This document shows, piece by piece, positions 35,173-47,700 of a DNA stretch of 64,000 nucleotides. The notes below the pieces were generated by a model. That model made no database searches, had not been told where the DNA came from, and was given only the letters and a program-made list of their open reading frames with translations. The stretch lies in contig NC_092597.1 in NCBI RefSeq assembly GCF_047663525.1, positions 24,700,501 to 24,764,500 on the forward strand, in the 5' to 3' direction. Every line of letters begins with the position of its first letter. Within the stretch, counting starts at the first letter, position 1. Source of the DNA: Anas platyrhynchos (lineage: Eukaryota > Chordata > Aves > Anseriformes > Anatidae). Position numbers and translations under genes: made by a program.

Positions 35173-37160
35173 GCAGCCACCGCAGCCCCACAGCCCCAGC
35201 CCCAGCACCTCGCAGAGCTCCACAGCTCCCAGACCTCTGCCACCAGCCCCAGGGTCCCGGGCCGGATGCCCGTCTGTGCCTTTGCTTTCCTGGGCCCTGG
35301 TCCTTGCACAGGGGCTGGGACCCCCTGCACGTGCCAGTGCCAGCGGGTGCCTTCCATGCAGGGACAAGTGGGACGACCACACCAGGTCAGGCCCAGTGAA
35401 AACCAGCTGGGAGGCAGCCCCAAACTGGAGCCTTGGGAAACTGAGGCTGCTGGCAGAGCTGAGTGATGACACATCACCACGGGGTGCCCGCTGGGCACGA
35501 GCCTCGAGCAGTCCCCAGAGCGGGCTGCCCATGCGAGGCACCCCCAGGGAGCACCTGGCTGCGGGGAGAGGGGGCACAGCCGGGCTCTGCAGGCACCGGG
35601 AGGTATTTGCAATTTCCTCCCCGACCCAGGGGGATTTTGTCTCCCCTCTCCAGAGGGGAGCAGGAGAAAGCTCGCTTTTCTTCTTCCCTCCAAGAGCTAC
35701 TTTAATAACAGAAGTATGTGGGGAAGGAGGCCAGTAAAACAAATAAATCAGCAACGTGGAGCAGCTGTGGTGGGAGCCTGCCTTGCACCCAGGGCCTTGC
35801 CCGGGAGCTCTGCCCCAGCCCCCACAGCTCCAGCACCTTGACCCCAATGCAGCTGGGGACGCAGCGGGGGCTGGTGGCTCCCTGCTGCCACCTCCCCGGT
35901 GCTGCTGGGCGCTGGGGGACACTTTGTGCCCCGGTATTTGGGGCACCAAACCCACTGCGACCACGTCGGCACTATGAATGAGCAGCTTCTGCAGAGAAGC
36001 TTGTTTTGGGAGAGCGCCCTGTTTACTCTGAACCAAATGTTCACATCCCTTGAAGCTACTCAACAAAATAATCACCAAAACCAACACGGGACCCGGGGCT
36101 GCTCTTTCTTTTTGTCCTTGCCCAGTGGCTGCTCACAGACATGAAAGGCCCGGCTCTGGCCGGCAGCGCCGGTCACGCAGCCTTTGTGTCCTGAGCCCGC
36201 GGAGCTTTCCCACCGCTCCCTGGCAGTGGCGCGCGGCCGGACACCGTGCCCGGGGCGTGGGGACGTGGGGGGACATCGGTGTCCTGGCGGCCAGCAGTGC
36301 TGCAGGGCTCGGGCACCACTGGAGCGGGACGTGAGCCTCCTGTGAGCAGGGGGAGCAGCCCCCAGGGCAATTGCAAAATTCGTGACGCCCCTTGCTGCTA
36401 GGGGGAAAAGGTCCACCGGTGATTTTCTGCAGGGGGGCAGCCCCAAAGCAGAGACATGGCTGCAAACAGCCCTGAGCCCACAGCCAGGCTTGGTCATTTT
36501 TGGGGAGGGGCTGGCATGGGGACAGACCCATCCACCCAGTATCTCTCAGAGATTTCCCAGAGGTGCTGAGCTGGGGCTGCCAACCCAGCAGTCGGTGCTC
36601 TCAGAAGCCCTCACGCTGGCACACCTGCAGAGCTTCTGACCCAGTTTAACCTGGTCCAGCTTCCCTGGCCCCCAGTCCTGTCCTCCACCTAAACTGTGTG
36701 CCGAGCTCCTCAGCCTTTCCACGACCCACGGGCCTCTTGTGTCAGCCCAGACACGGGCATCGTGCGGGCACGTGCTCAGCCAGAGCTGGGGGGCACAGCG
36801 AGCGCGCCCCCACCCCTGTGCCTCCGGCGGCCACGCGCTGCACCGCGGCACCAGCTCATTGCGATGCAGGAGAACATCTGTCTGCTGTCCCTCCGCCTTT
36901 CCTCCCAGATGTTTCGCATGAGGCTGTTTGTCCCTTCCAGCGATTCCAAGGTCAAGCATGGCCCCAGTACCGCAGCCCCAGCCAAGGTCCCTGCTGCCTG
37001 CCCAGCGCCCTGCGGCACCGCGCTCCCGGCACAGTGAGGGGCTCCCCGGCGGGCACCGCACGGCACCGGGCCCCAGCTGGCATTTGGCAGCTCCAAGGTG
37101 GAAATGTTCCCGACCTGCGCTTGAAATGCCGAGGGAGGTTATAAAGCCACGGCAGGCTAC

Positions 37161-37169
37161 TGAGTCAGC
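37161..37169 (+). promoter_or_regulatory. Maf/AP-1-like motif TGAGTCAGC upstream of mir-184
   Basis: The word CTGAGTCAGCTGG resembles the core of a TRE-type Maf recognition element, 2.1 kb upstream of the mir-184 hairpin. Only the motif supports it. Confidence 0.25.
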
Positions 37170-38849
37170 TGGATGTGCCGTGTTTACTGAGCCGGGCGCT
37201 GCTGCAACGGACACCGGGAGCCTGGGGCAAGCTGCAGATGGAGCAGGGCTTAGCGAGGCACCGGGCGCTTCAGCAGGAGGCATTCCTCAGCAGGAGCTGG
37301 GGACGGACGGCACGGCACGGCACACAGAGAGAAAGGGGGGCCACAAGGTGCGGCCCCACCTAGGCGTTACGGGGGTGAATAAGCCCGGCTGGAGCAAACA
37401 ATGAATCAGCCGCAGCTGCCCTGCGTTAGCTGTCGCGGAGGCTTGGCGAGCCGTGCTGCAGGGGTGTGCCAAAACTCACACGGCTCCGCGTGCTCCAGCA
37501 GGGGAACTGGGGGAAAGTTTCAGGTTTTGGAAAAAAGGCTGTTTGCACCTAAAAATTCTCACACGAACACGGGGGGGGGCACGGGGCATCGGTGTTGTGG
37601 CTGCTGTACTGACTCCACCCTTATCTGTGAGATTTCCTGCTCTCTGCTTTAAAATTCAGCTTGGATTAACGCTGTGCACACATCCAGATGTGCTCCGCCA
37701 GGGCACGGCTACCGTTAACCCCAGACTGTGCTGCACGGGTTTAGCTTGTTGCTAATGAGCACCCCTCGTTAGCCTGACAGATCCTGAGGTGCCAGGCCAC
37801 CTGGGGAGGGGTAAAATGTCCACATTACCCAGACATGAGACCCCCTTCCCTTCTTTTTCCTCGCCGTGTGCCAGCCCTGTGTGCCGCTCTCACCCCGAGC
37901 CACCCCCTGTCACCTCCCCAGCCCAAACCCCAAGGCCCCGTTGATGGTGGCACACAGGGCAGTGGTCACAGCGTGGGGGCTCCTGCACCTGCAGCTCTGC
38001 ACCTCGTGCCAACAAACACGGTGCTGCGTCCCCAACACCGAGCCCAGCACCGGCTGTGGCCTCGCACTCTGGTGGAAAACCCTCACCGGTTCTCCCACCA
38101 CCGCTGAATGCTGCTGGTTCCCAGGGCCTGACCCATGCGGAGCGGGCACCAGGACAGTGTCCCCCCACGTCGGGTGCCCTGAGGACAAGAGGAGCCCTGG
38201 GTCGCTCAGCAAAGAGCCGGGTGCTGACCCAGCAGAGGCCCCCGAGCAGTTGCTGGGGCTTGCTTTGCCAGCACAGACCAAGCATCACCTAATGCGTGGC
38301 GCAGGACCGTGCCCGCCAGCTCGCCAATCCCTGCACGCATCGCCCGGCAGCTCCGTGTCAAGCCAGCACAAGCCCGAGCTGGGGAGTGGTGATGGGATTC
38401 CTCGGCTCCAGCCTCTGCTGTGAGCGGGGTGCCTGGGGCACGCCAGGGCTGCCCACAAACGTGGCCAAGGCAGCCGGAGCCCAGTGCTCACCCTCCTGGT
38501 CCTGGGGCGTGCTGGGGTCTGCTCGCACGACTTGGGGAGCTGCCCCAGAGCGTGCTGAGGGGCTGACTGATGGGGTGGGGGAGTGGGGACCAGGGCAGGG
38601 ACACGGCACGCAGGAGGAGCTGCCCTGGGGCTCGGGATGGGGCTGGCACCATGGAACAGGGCTTGGCTCCGGGGCCTGCAGCTCAAACAGGAGCAGTGGC
38701 ATGCCAGCACGGGCAGGGGAGGAATTGACCTTTCCCAGCCGCCACCATGGGGTTCCTCGCCCTCTGCAAGCGGGGGCACCCCAAGCCCCAGCCCCAGTTT
38801 GGGGGTTGGTGGCAGCGGGACAGGGTGCGGGGCCAGGGCTGCCAGCACC

Positions 38850-39185
38850 TTTCTGCAGCGTCAGACGAATCCGCCCGTCTCCAGCCCCACAATTTGTACA
38901 GCTTAATCCGACGGGCCGGGGCGCCGGCTCAGCCCCGCGGAGCGCACCGAGGGGGGGGAGCGGGGCGTCCAATCCCACCCGCAGGGAGGGGACTGGAGGT
39001 TATGAAATTTGTGAATGGGGAGTGTCTGCGGCTGGAGCAGAGCAGCCGCGGCGCGGGCACTGCGGGGCAGCGGAGCCACGGGCTGCTGGGCTCCCCACGC
39101 AGCATCGCCCCACCGCACAGCCCGGCCGCACCGCTGGCAGACGATGCAGACGAGGGCTGGGGAGGAGGCAACCGGTGATGTCTTA
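38850..39185 (+). promoter_or_regulatory. GC-rich segment upstream of mir-184, possible promoter
   Basis: This CpG-containing segment ends about 100 bp before the mir-184 hairpin. It includes a TAATCC word (38904-38909, the K50 homeodomain type bound by OTX/CRX/PITX proteins) and a CCAAT box (38969-38973) next to G-rich GC-box-like sequence. A pyrimidine tract (39210-39245) separates it from the hairpin. A proximal promoter for the primary microRNA transcript is a reasonable inference, but the start site is not visible. Confidence 0.35.
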
Positions 39186-39280
39186 CGATTTATTTCACTT
39201 GTTACCAGCTTAGCTTTTCTTTTCTTTTTTCTTTTTTTTTTTTTCATTCTGAAGTTTTAGGGGGGATGCGTCTTCTGAGG

Positions 39281-39367
39281 CCATTCTCATCCCCTTATCA
39301 CTTTTCCAGCCCAGCTTCTCCACTGTAACTGTTGGACGGAGAACTGATAAGGGTATGCGAGTGACAC
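39281..39367 (+). ncRNA. MIR184: mir-184 precursor hairpin
   Basis: The 3' arm at 39333-39354 holds the complete 22-nt mature miR-184-3p, with seed GGACGGA, matching the vertebrate sequence I remember. The 5' arm from 39290 (CCCCTTATCACTTTTCCAGC) also matches the human precursor closely and pairs with the 3' arm: the segment TCTCATCCCCTTATCA faces TGATAAGGGTATGCGA with two mismatches. The loop is around 39315-39330. The location between RASGRF1 and ANKRD34C and the strand agree with human 15q25.1. miR-184 is abundant in lens, cornea and nervous tissue. Nothing suggests decay of the hairpin. Confidence 0.97.
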
Positions 39368-39559
39368 GAGCGACCTCGCCCAGCACCAGCCCCGCACGGC
39401 AGCAGCTGGGATGTGCCTGCAGGCGTGCCGTGCCGTGCCGTGCCGCGTCTGCCGCAGATGCTGGCTTTAAGTGGAACCGACTGCAAAGCAAACTCGGCGC
39501 TTAAAGAAACACTTGGTCCGTACTGAGAGCCAGCAGGTTGTATTGCGCCCCGCTTCTTA

Positions 39560-39960
39560 TCTTTCAGCATCGACGACAGGTGCCCTGCAGGGAAATGCGT
39601 TTTTATGAAGAGGTGTTGAGATACTTTTTGTACAAGGGGTCGTGAAATGCTGATTTAGCAAATTGCAGTTTGTTCGTGTGTCGGTGACGTGTGTTGTGTG
39701 CCATTGAGATTCTTTGGAATCAGTTTAAAGAGCGATTTCAAAAGTAAGAAGTAAGACTTGCATAAGTGTGAAACGCCTGTGTTTTATTTCTGTTTGGAAC
39801 TGCTTACATTAAAAGTTATTTATTTCGAATGTGCACATGATTTTAAAGGTGAGTGGTGGCAACGCGGCTCTGCCTGCAGCTGATGAAAGGAATGACGGTA
39901 ACAGAAAGGCAAATATCCCATGAGTCATGAGCACAAAACCGGCCAGTTAGGAAAGCAAAA
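39560..39960. other. AT-rich block just downstream of mir-184
   Basis: A 400-bp low-GC block starts about 200 bp after the hairpin, containing TTTTATGAAGAGGTG, AAATTGCAGTTTG, TTAAAAGTTATTTATTTCG and CATGAGTCATGAGC. It has no coding frame. It could be the rest of the primary transcript or a conserved element. Confidence 0.4.
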
Positions 39961-40839
39961 TGAAAGCATTAGGTAACGGGGGATGTTTGCTTAATGCAAA
40001 GGTGTGCCTGCAGCCAGCCTCCCACAGCTGCACACCCCACTGCCCGCACCCCGGCGGGGCTGCGGCCGGGTGCACCCGGTGCCACTCGCCGAGCCTGGCA
40101 CCCGGGGGGCACCCCCACACCCCGGGGAGACCCCCAGCCCAGCCCCGGGGAGGAAACCTTGCGGGTGGGGGCTCAGGGAGCGTGCCCCATGCCCTGTTTG
40201 GCCATCCTGCTGTTTTCTGAGAACAGAATCAGCTCCGACCCATCTGCCTGGCACCGGACTCGCTAACACAGCTCTCACGATCTAGCAGAAATAGGTGTCA
40301 CTATTTACCAAAAATGGGTCTCCTGGTGCCAGGGTGCTGTGCTGGGTGCTCCAGCTCCTTCCCAGCACCAGGGGTTGGGACCCGTTCCTGCTTGTATGGG
40401 CACAGCCAGCGGCACCACGAGCCCCATCCTGTGCCGGTCCTGTGCCACCAGCCCTGGCCCCGCGTGTGCTGCCATGTGCCACACGGTGCCAGCACGCTCA
40501 GCCCCCTGCCTCACCGGCGGCTGCTCCAAGCACCAGGGATCTGCTGCAGGTTTCCCACCCGCAGCTCCCTGCTACCCTGGGATGAAGGAGAGCCCGAATC
40601 CTTCATGCCCTGGGCATCGGGGCCAGGATCAGCATGGACAAGGCAGCTCACGGCCCCGCACCACGCTCACACAGGGAGCCCCCACCACAGGGGGACAGGG
40701 CATTGCCACCACCGGCTGTGCAGGTGAGATTCCAGCGGCCCCTGGGAGCAGAGAGGGAAATGTGAATATTTGCAGCAGGCTCCATCAGCGCCGCTGCCAG
40801 CCTGAGTCAGGAGATGAAATCCTTGCTGTGCAAATGCCC

Positions 40840-40850
40840 TGCTGAGTCAG
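40840..40850 (+). promoter_or_regulatory. Maf recognition-like motif TGCTGAGTCAG
   Basis: The 11-bp word matches the first eleven positions of the TRE-type Maf recognition element consensus and lies 1.5 kb downstream of mir-184, which is lens-rich in vertebrates. Function is inferred from the motif alone. Confidence 0.3.
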
Positions 40851-42980
40851 ACTGCTGAGCACGGGCTAAAAGGGGAAGGGTTGGGCCCTCAGCTTTGCAG
40901 AACAGGGGCTGGGTATGCAGGGGGCAGACAGCCCCAACAGGCTGGCACCGGGGCACCCAGACCATCCCCCCAGCTCGGCGGGGAGCAGGAGGAACAGAGC
41001 CCATCTCCTCTACAAAACATCTCTGGCTTTACGCTCAGTACTTCCATGTCTTGGAGGAGCACAATTTGCCCTTGGTGTTGCTGCTCGAATGTCTGCCAGG
41101 CGCAGCACCCAGCTGCCAGCAGCCCCCAGCAGAGCCCCCACGTGCAGCCTGCGGGTGCCCCAGGCCAGCCGTGGTGGCAGCGAGCAGGCTGTGCCCTGCC
41201 CTGCAGCACCTCGCTCGCCCCGTGGCTCCCCAAGACTCCTGAAAGCCAAGGGTGGGCGAGGAGGTTCCTCCTCCTTTGTGCTCCCCCATGGCCAGGGGAC
41301 AGGACCTGGGGTGCTCTGGCTGCTCCATGGCACGGTGGCTGCTGGTGCAGGGGCAGCACGGTGTGTTGGCAGAGCGCAGCTCTCACAGCCGGTGTCTGTG
41401 TGAGGGGTTCAGCCCTGGGACGGGACCTCGCCTGATCCCTCCCCAGATGGGTCCGCCAGCAGACTGTCGGCGTGCATTTAACCTTCACTCATCGCAGGCA
41501 GTGTGATTAAGCCATGAAAAGCGGGCTTAGCGCGAGCTGGAAAACTACTGAGGCAGCTGAATTCCCCGCAGCAGCCCCGGCTCCAGCGCTGGCACGGGGC
41601 AGCACAGCCATGGGGCCGCCGGGCTGTAGGTGCCCAGGGGAGGCAGAGCCCCTTCCCTCCCCAAGCACGTAGCCCTTAGATTAAATCCATAAATAGGAAA
41701 TTCCACTTCTTCAGAAAAAAACAGAATCCGGATATTTCATAAGTGTCCCAAGGGACATGAAAGCTGAATCAGGAAATTTCACTCGGCACAGATATTAAAA
41801 CCACCGCAGCCCTTCAGACAGCCACGGAAAAGCACCTGCGGCCACGCGCCCCGGGCAGGCGCAGCACGAGGGGACATGCAGCGTGCACAGGGCCAGCAGC
41901 AGACAGCAATTTATCAGCAAGAAGCAACCACCAGGCTCAGGGAGCCAGGCTGCAGCGTGCAGAGCTCCCACCAGGACAGAGAGGGTTCAGCAGGCAGCGG
42001 GAGGGCCAAATGGGGCCACCAGTGCACACATCCTGCTTGCAGCTCGGGTCCCCTGTGGGCCTGGCAGTGGGGTCCCTGGGGACAGACAGCCTGCGGAGAG
42101 GGGAGTGGGGCAAAGTGGGTACAAGGAATGGGGAAGGAAACAGCTCTGAGCCCACCACTGACACCCCCCAGGGCCAGGATCAGGAGCACACCGTGACTGC
42201 AGTGGCCAAAGAAGTGGCCAGGAGGCTTTTCCAGGGGCTGCCGACAGCTGCAGAGAAGAAAGCAGAAATGTCCCATATTGCCATGGCACAGGACAGCAGG
42301 GCAAGCAGGGGTGAGGCCGGGGTGTAAATGTTTTTTTTTTCCCCATAGAACATGCTGCTGGCAGAGCCGGGGGGAGAGCCGTGCCCCCGCAGCTCCCCCG
42401 CAGCGCCAGCTCCCCGGCACGGCGCCATGCTGAGGCATGCAGAAGTGCCTTCCCTTGCGTGGCTGGCCCAGAGCCAGCCTGGCAGCGCGCAGATACCCTC
42501 GTCTTCCTCCTCTGCTTACACATCACAAGCTTTTCAAAGCAAAGCCAGCCTGCATAATTCGCTTTCTCGCCAGAGAGGCGTTGCAGCATTTTCCCAGCGC
42601 TGCGCAGGCAGGGGAGGAGGGACAGCTCATCACGCTGAGCTCTCGCACTTTCCGACGTGGCGGCACGTCGGCAGGCAGCCGTGGGAGCCAGGATGCCACA
42701 GCTCTGGGTGAGGGGCTCAGAGCCAGGGGACCAGACGTGGCGGTAGCACCAAAGCAGCCCCCAGCCACCGCACGTGCCAGGACGAGGCCCCAGCATCAGC
42801 CTGGGCCATGGGGAGCTGCTGCCTCAGGGATCAGTGATGTGGCTGGCAGGTCGGGCTGCTCTGCAAACCGCTCTGTGCCGGTGCCTTTGTGCCCCCTCTC
42901 CCTGCAAGCAGCAGCCGGGCAAGGGAGGGCACCCCCTGAGCACCCCCGAGCCACCACCGCGCTGTCGGCAGCAGAGCGCA

Positions 42981-43001
42981 GGGAAGGGAAGGGAAGGGAA
43001 G
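42981..43001. repeat. GGGAA pentamer microsatellite
   Basis: Four consecutive GGGAA units in a purine-rich context. Confidence 0.85.
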
Positions 43002-44449
43002 CGCCAACCTCCCCCGAGCCTCTGCCAGCACAGAGCCACCCCCACAGGCTGTGCTCGGAGGTAATTGCAGGTTATTACAGCACCGCTGTTGTTAAATACA
43101 GATCACTTCTCTTCCGACAGGCATTCTGTGTAAGGCAAACTCCAATCATCTCCCTCCTCCACCCGAGCACCTCTCCTCACCGCCGGGAGCTGCGGCGTCA
43201 CCGCGCTGGCAGAGGACACAGCACGGGCACCTCGAACCGCGCCGTTATTTTCCATGCTCAGTGTTTGTCCCCTGGATGGGTTTAGGGGTGGCTCTCAGAC
43301 AAGCGAAGGATGAGTTATGAACCCCACACCGTGTATTTTCAGCACATAACTCAGAGTGCAGTCTAACAAAACTCCCCGCTGCATCACCCGGCTAAGTGAA
43401 CAAATTGTTGTTTTATCGCATTCTTGCCGAGTCCCTGCTGCTTCCCCCCCGAAGCTGACTGCAGCACGATGGCAGCACACACACAGGGCTCAGCAGAGCC
43501 GCCAGGGCCCTGCTCACAGCCAGGCGAGGCGAGCAGCATCAGTGCAGGCTGCTTGTGGGAGCAGGGAGGAGAAATTCCTGCTGACACCTCTCTTGCGTAA
43601 GGGCCTCAGAACCAGTGAAATAATGAACTCTGGCTTGCGAGACGCCCGCAGCCCAGCACGGATGTGATTGATCTCCTTTGGTGGCTGGGGAGGTGCAGAG
43701 GCCCCCACTTGACAAGTCACAAACTTGAGCCAGGAGCACGTGGGTGCCTGTTGCGTGCCCTCCTGCAGCAGCGCACCGCTAATAAAACAGGGCTTCAGCC
43801 CCGTCCTCACGGCTGCTGCCAGGTTCCCTTGTTCAAACAGTAACGAAAATGAATGTTTCACCGTGCAGAATTTATATGAGGTCAACAGAAAATTACTTTC
43901 TATATACACAAGCTTAAATCGAGATGATTTTTAGCTGAAAGCCTGTTTGCTGTGCTGGTCTCAGTGCTGCATGCACCAGGCAGGAGCAGCAGCGCAGCTC
44001 AGGCGCTATTTCCCAAACCTGCCTGGAGCACAAAAAATGCTCGGAATGGGAACGGGGCAGGGGACGCAGAAAGATGCAACGCGGGTGCCAGCTCCTGACC
44101 TCAGTCACCTCTAGCACAGAGAGCACGAGCAGGGTGACATGGGGTCAGACCAAACGTAGGAGCCTCACTCCAAGCAGGGCGCATGCAGAGCTTGCACCAG
44201 CACCACCAGTGCCATCTGCGGTGTGGGAAAGGCAGAGAGCGGCTGGGGGAAGGGGCCCTCCTCAGTCCTGCTGCTGCTGCCCTGCCGCAGGGCCGTGTCC
44301 CCAGGGACAGCCAGCCCAGCCCGCTAGAAATGCTTGCTAGGAGGCATTTTCCTGCGCACTGCAATGGCCCGGCCTCTGTCCGGGAGCCCTGCCTCCCCGC
44401 CAGCCCCGAGGCCGAGGCGCTGACATTTGCTGTTGTTGTTTCATGCACT

Positions 44450-44720
44450 GTTACATCCGAGGATCCTTGCAGGGTGAGGAGTGAGACGCGATCCAAAAAG
44501 CATTGTAATGACTTCTCAGTAGAGAGCTCCAGAGAAAATGAGTTTCTAAAATTAAACTGCCAAAATGAGAGAATGGAATATTTTTGCATTGATTTCATTG
44601 CCATGAATATTTATAAAACTTAGATTAATAATATTAAATTAAAAAAAAAAAAAAAAGAAGAAGAGTATTGGGTGGGAACTACTGCCTGCATCTCCCTTTC
44701 CCCATCAAACTGCAACACAA
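44450..44720. other. AT-rich island, candidate conserved non-coding element
   Basis: About 270 bp of low-GC sequence with AAAATTAAACTGCC, TTTTTGCATTGATTTC and TTAGATTAATAATATT, ending in an A(17) run at 44641-44657. The run could hint at retroposition, but the sequence before it does not resemble a known mRNA. Confidence 0.35.
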
Positions 44721-47700
44721 ACACAAGAGAACACTTTAACAGCCACCTCCGAGCTTCAGGGCTTGCATGCACCCTGCAGGAATCAGGGACTCGGCACCCA
44801 GCCAGGAGGCAGTGGGGCAGATAACGCCCCACAGAGGCTCACCAAAACCCCCAGAGACCCTCGCCCACGGTGCCAACCCCTGCCCAACGCCCTGGCCGCA
44901 GGCAGCAGTGCTGGCCCTGAGCCGCGAGGCCGGGGGATCCCCAGGTCCCTCCTGCCTCAGAGGCCACCGGCACGCAGGTTCCCCGCCTAACACAGGTGGC
45001 AGGGGACAGAGCAGGGACCTGAGCTCATGGCACCGTCACGGACACACAGGACACCAGTCACCAGTCCTCGTGGGTGCAGCACGCGCCACCCCTGGGGCAC
45101 CGAGCGTGACACAGCACCCCCCATCCCAGGGGGGCTGGAGGTGATGCTCAGCACCCGCATCCACCCACCACTGGCTCTGCCACCTCCTCACCTCCCCAGC
45201 ACAGCCCCCAGGGCCCCACAGTACCGTCCCCATGGGGCTCCCTGGGAGCAGTGGCTTCTGACCCCCCACCTCCTGCGCCCCCCGGGGCAGCTCCAGGCAG
45301 GCACGGCTGCGGCGCTCCCCCCGCCTGCGCCCCAGCTTCACCTTCTCTCTTGCAGCCCCTTCCCTCAGGCCAAGCAGCTTTTTCCGCCCATCCCAGACAT
45401 TTGCCTGTGCTAATCTTAATTGGCAAATAATCGCTACAAATTGAATTGCCATTCAGCTCCTCCTACGCCTGCCTATTAACGACTGGAGTCAGCAGGCTCC
45501 AGGAACCTGTGGAAAGCTGCTCTGTTCAAGGTGCTCAGCCTGCCTCCAAGGCCCAGCTTTTGGCCCTTTGCACTGGGCTGGCCACGTACATAAATTATGT
45601 GGCAGGGACCCGCTGGGTGCCCAGCCCCAGGAGGACTCGGGTACCCCCATCTCGTGGGGCAGACGGCACAGTCCCAGCTGGGACAGCCCAGCCCGAGGGA
45701 CCCATGGTGCTGCCTGCCGTGCTCAGACAGAGCAGAGCAGCTCCACAGGCTGGGAAACAAAGGTCTCCTCCTCCTCTGCCAGCTGTAAAGATTCTCCCCT
45801 GCTTGGGTCCAAGGTTTTGCAGCCCGGCACTGACTGCATTTCCAGGCCTTTCAATCCGGAGGGCTTCTCTACAGATCCTCTGGAGTACAGCCGAGATTAA
45901 AAAAAAAAAAGTGGAGGTGAAAGAATTTATAGATTACAAAGGAAAAAGGATGAAAAAGTGCAAGGAGACAGATATGTTGCCAAGGCAACCACCAACTGCA
46001 GGAGTGACAGAGACCAAGGAGAAGAAATGAGAAAGAAGGAGAGAGAAAGAAATGATCGCACCCGTGGCATTTTCACACCAATGTGCCCAGAGAAGCCGGG
46101 CGAGCCGCTGCACCGTGAGCCCAGCCTCCGAGGAAAGGCAGCCCCCCGGTGCTCAGCTGTAAGGGACAGCGGTGGGGTCACAAACGCTTTCCCAGCAGGT
46201 TCTCAAACACCCATGCTAGGAAGGAGAAGGCACGGCCAGGGGTGAGGGTGAGGACCCTGGGCAGCGCCGTGCCCCCCGAGCAGGGACAGTGCCAGGGGGC
46301 TTGCACCGAGCACCCCCCGCGCTGCGAGGGCAAGGGGCAGAGGCTGCAGGGCAGGAAGGCACGGCTATCTGGGGGGCAGCACACTGGGGTTATCGGTGCA
46401 AAATGTCACCCAGTAATTAGGAAACGAGCAGCACCCACTGCTCGGTGACACGTCGCAGTGGCATTTCTATTTTCAGGCCTTAACACAGCTTATTAGAGTC
46501 AAAGTCTAATTAACGCACAACACTGTCAAGTCAGCCATGGGGGATGACCCAGATTTCACCCATCCCCAAATGTAACTTGCTTACAGGAAGGTTTTAAACT
46601 TTGTTCATGCCTCAGACGTGGGTCAGGAGCTGGCTGCTGAGCTCCCCGGAGCTGGCACTATGGGGTCACCCACAGGTCCCACCGCGCCCCACGGGCTGCC
46701 CCCCTCCTGGGGGGCATGGGACCAGCAGGGCTTTGCACAGCCCCAGAGCAGCTCCCTGCTCAGGGCGGGATGGAGCCGGGATGGAGACCCCCAGGAGCGA
46801 GCATCCCGCTGCAGCAGGGACATGAAGGGGACACAAAGGGGTCACCGCGGGGAGCAGCCCAGGCTCCACTCTGCACCAGGGGCACATCCCAGCCCCAGCA
46901 CCCCCCCATGGGGCCAGCAGCTCCCCAGGGGCAGGGGGACGGAGCAGAGGGGCTCCATGCCCGGGCAGCAGCTCCCTGGGGGGCACGGCACGGGGCCCGG
47001 CCACCAGCCCCGCTGCGCAGAGCACCGCATGCCAGGAGCTGTCCCTGCCAGGCCTGGCAGCTCCCCAGTGCTCCCACACTATTTTTACCCCGCGGTTGCC
47101 ATAGAAACCCCAGACCCACTTGCGATGATGCAGCCTCTTTCGGAAGCGCTGGATCACCAGCTGCTCCTGCCTCCGACAGCTCACGGGGCAGGGGGCCGCT
47201 ATTTTTGGGCTTCGGCTGAGCCCCCCCCCCAGCAGGAGGCAATGAGCCCTGGGGGACTGCCCGGCTCGGAAGCAGAGGTGGGGACGGATGGAGGGGGCAC
47301 TTCAGGGCCCATCCCCTGCCCCCCAGCTGCTGCTCCCCATCCCAGGGCCACCTGAGGGGACAGCAGTGGGCACCCCCTGTCCTCCCCTCAGCTGCCTCCT
47401 TGCTCCTGCGCATCCCTGGGCAGCAGCAAGCCCTGGCCTCACTGGGTCTGGGAGGAGAGAAGGCTCGGGCTTCTCCCTGTGCCTGCAGCAGGAAGATTTC
47501 TCCAGCAAGTCGCCCTCTGGGCAGATGGCCCTGCCAAAGCAGCAGCTGTGGGGGTTCCCCTCCCCTGGGCAGGAGAGGCGCAGAGCTGGGCTGCTTTGAA
47601 GCCACAAAAGGAGATGGCACAGATCATCTTTTGTGAAGCCACAAAAGGAGATGGCAATGCCGTGGGATGTGGAAGAGCCCTTGAGGAGCAAACAGGCACC

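Larger units (their letters stand above)
34191..38849. other. Non-coding interval with T-rich tracts and a 12-bp array
   Basis: Contains a T-rich low-complexity stretch at 34483-34550 that generates a Phe/Leu-rich spurious ORF, a T(24) run at 34874-34897 and the tandem array at 35137-35172. The rest is GC-rich with no recognised gene. Confidence 0.5.
39961..44449. other. GC-rich non-coding interval
   Basis: Contains AT-rich patches at 41680-41810 and 43840-43935 and a short GGGAA pentamer array at 42981-43001. No recognised exon or transposon. Confidence 0.5.

Noticed and set aside
44641-44657. A-run as the tail of a processed retrocopy
   Set aside because: The sequence before it shows no mRNA-like similarity and I see no flanking target-site duplication.
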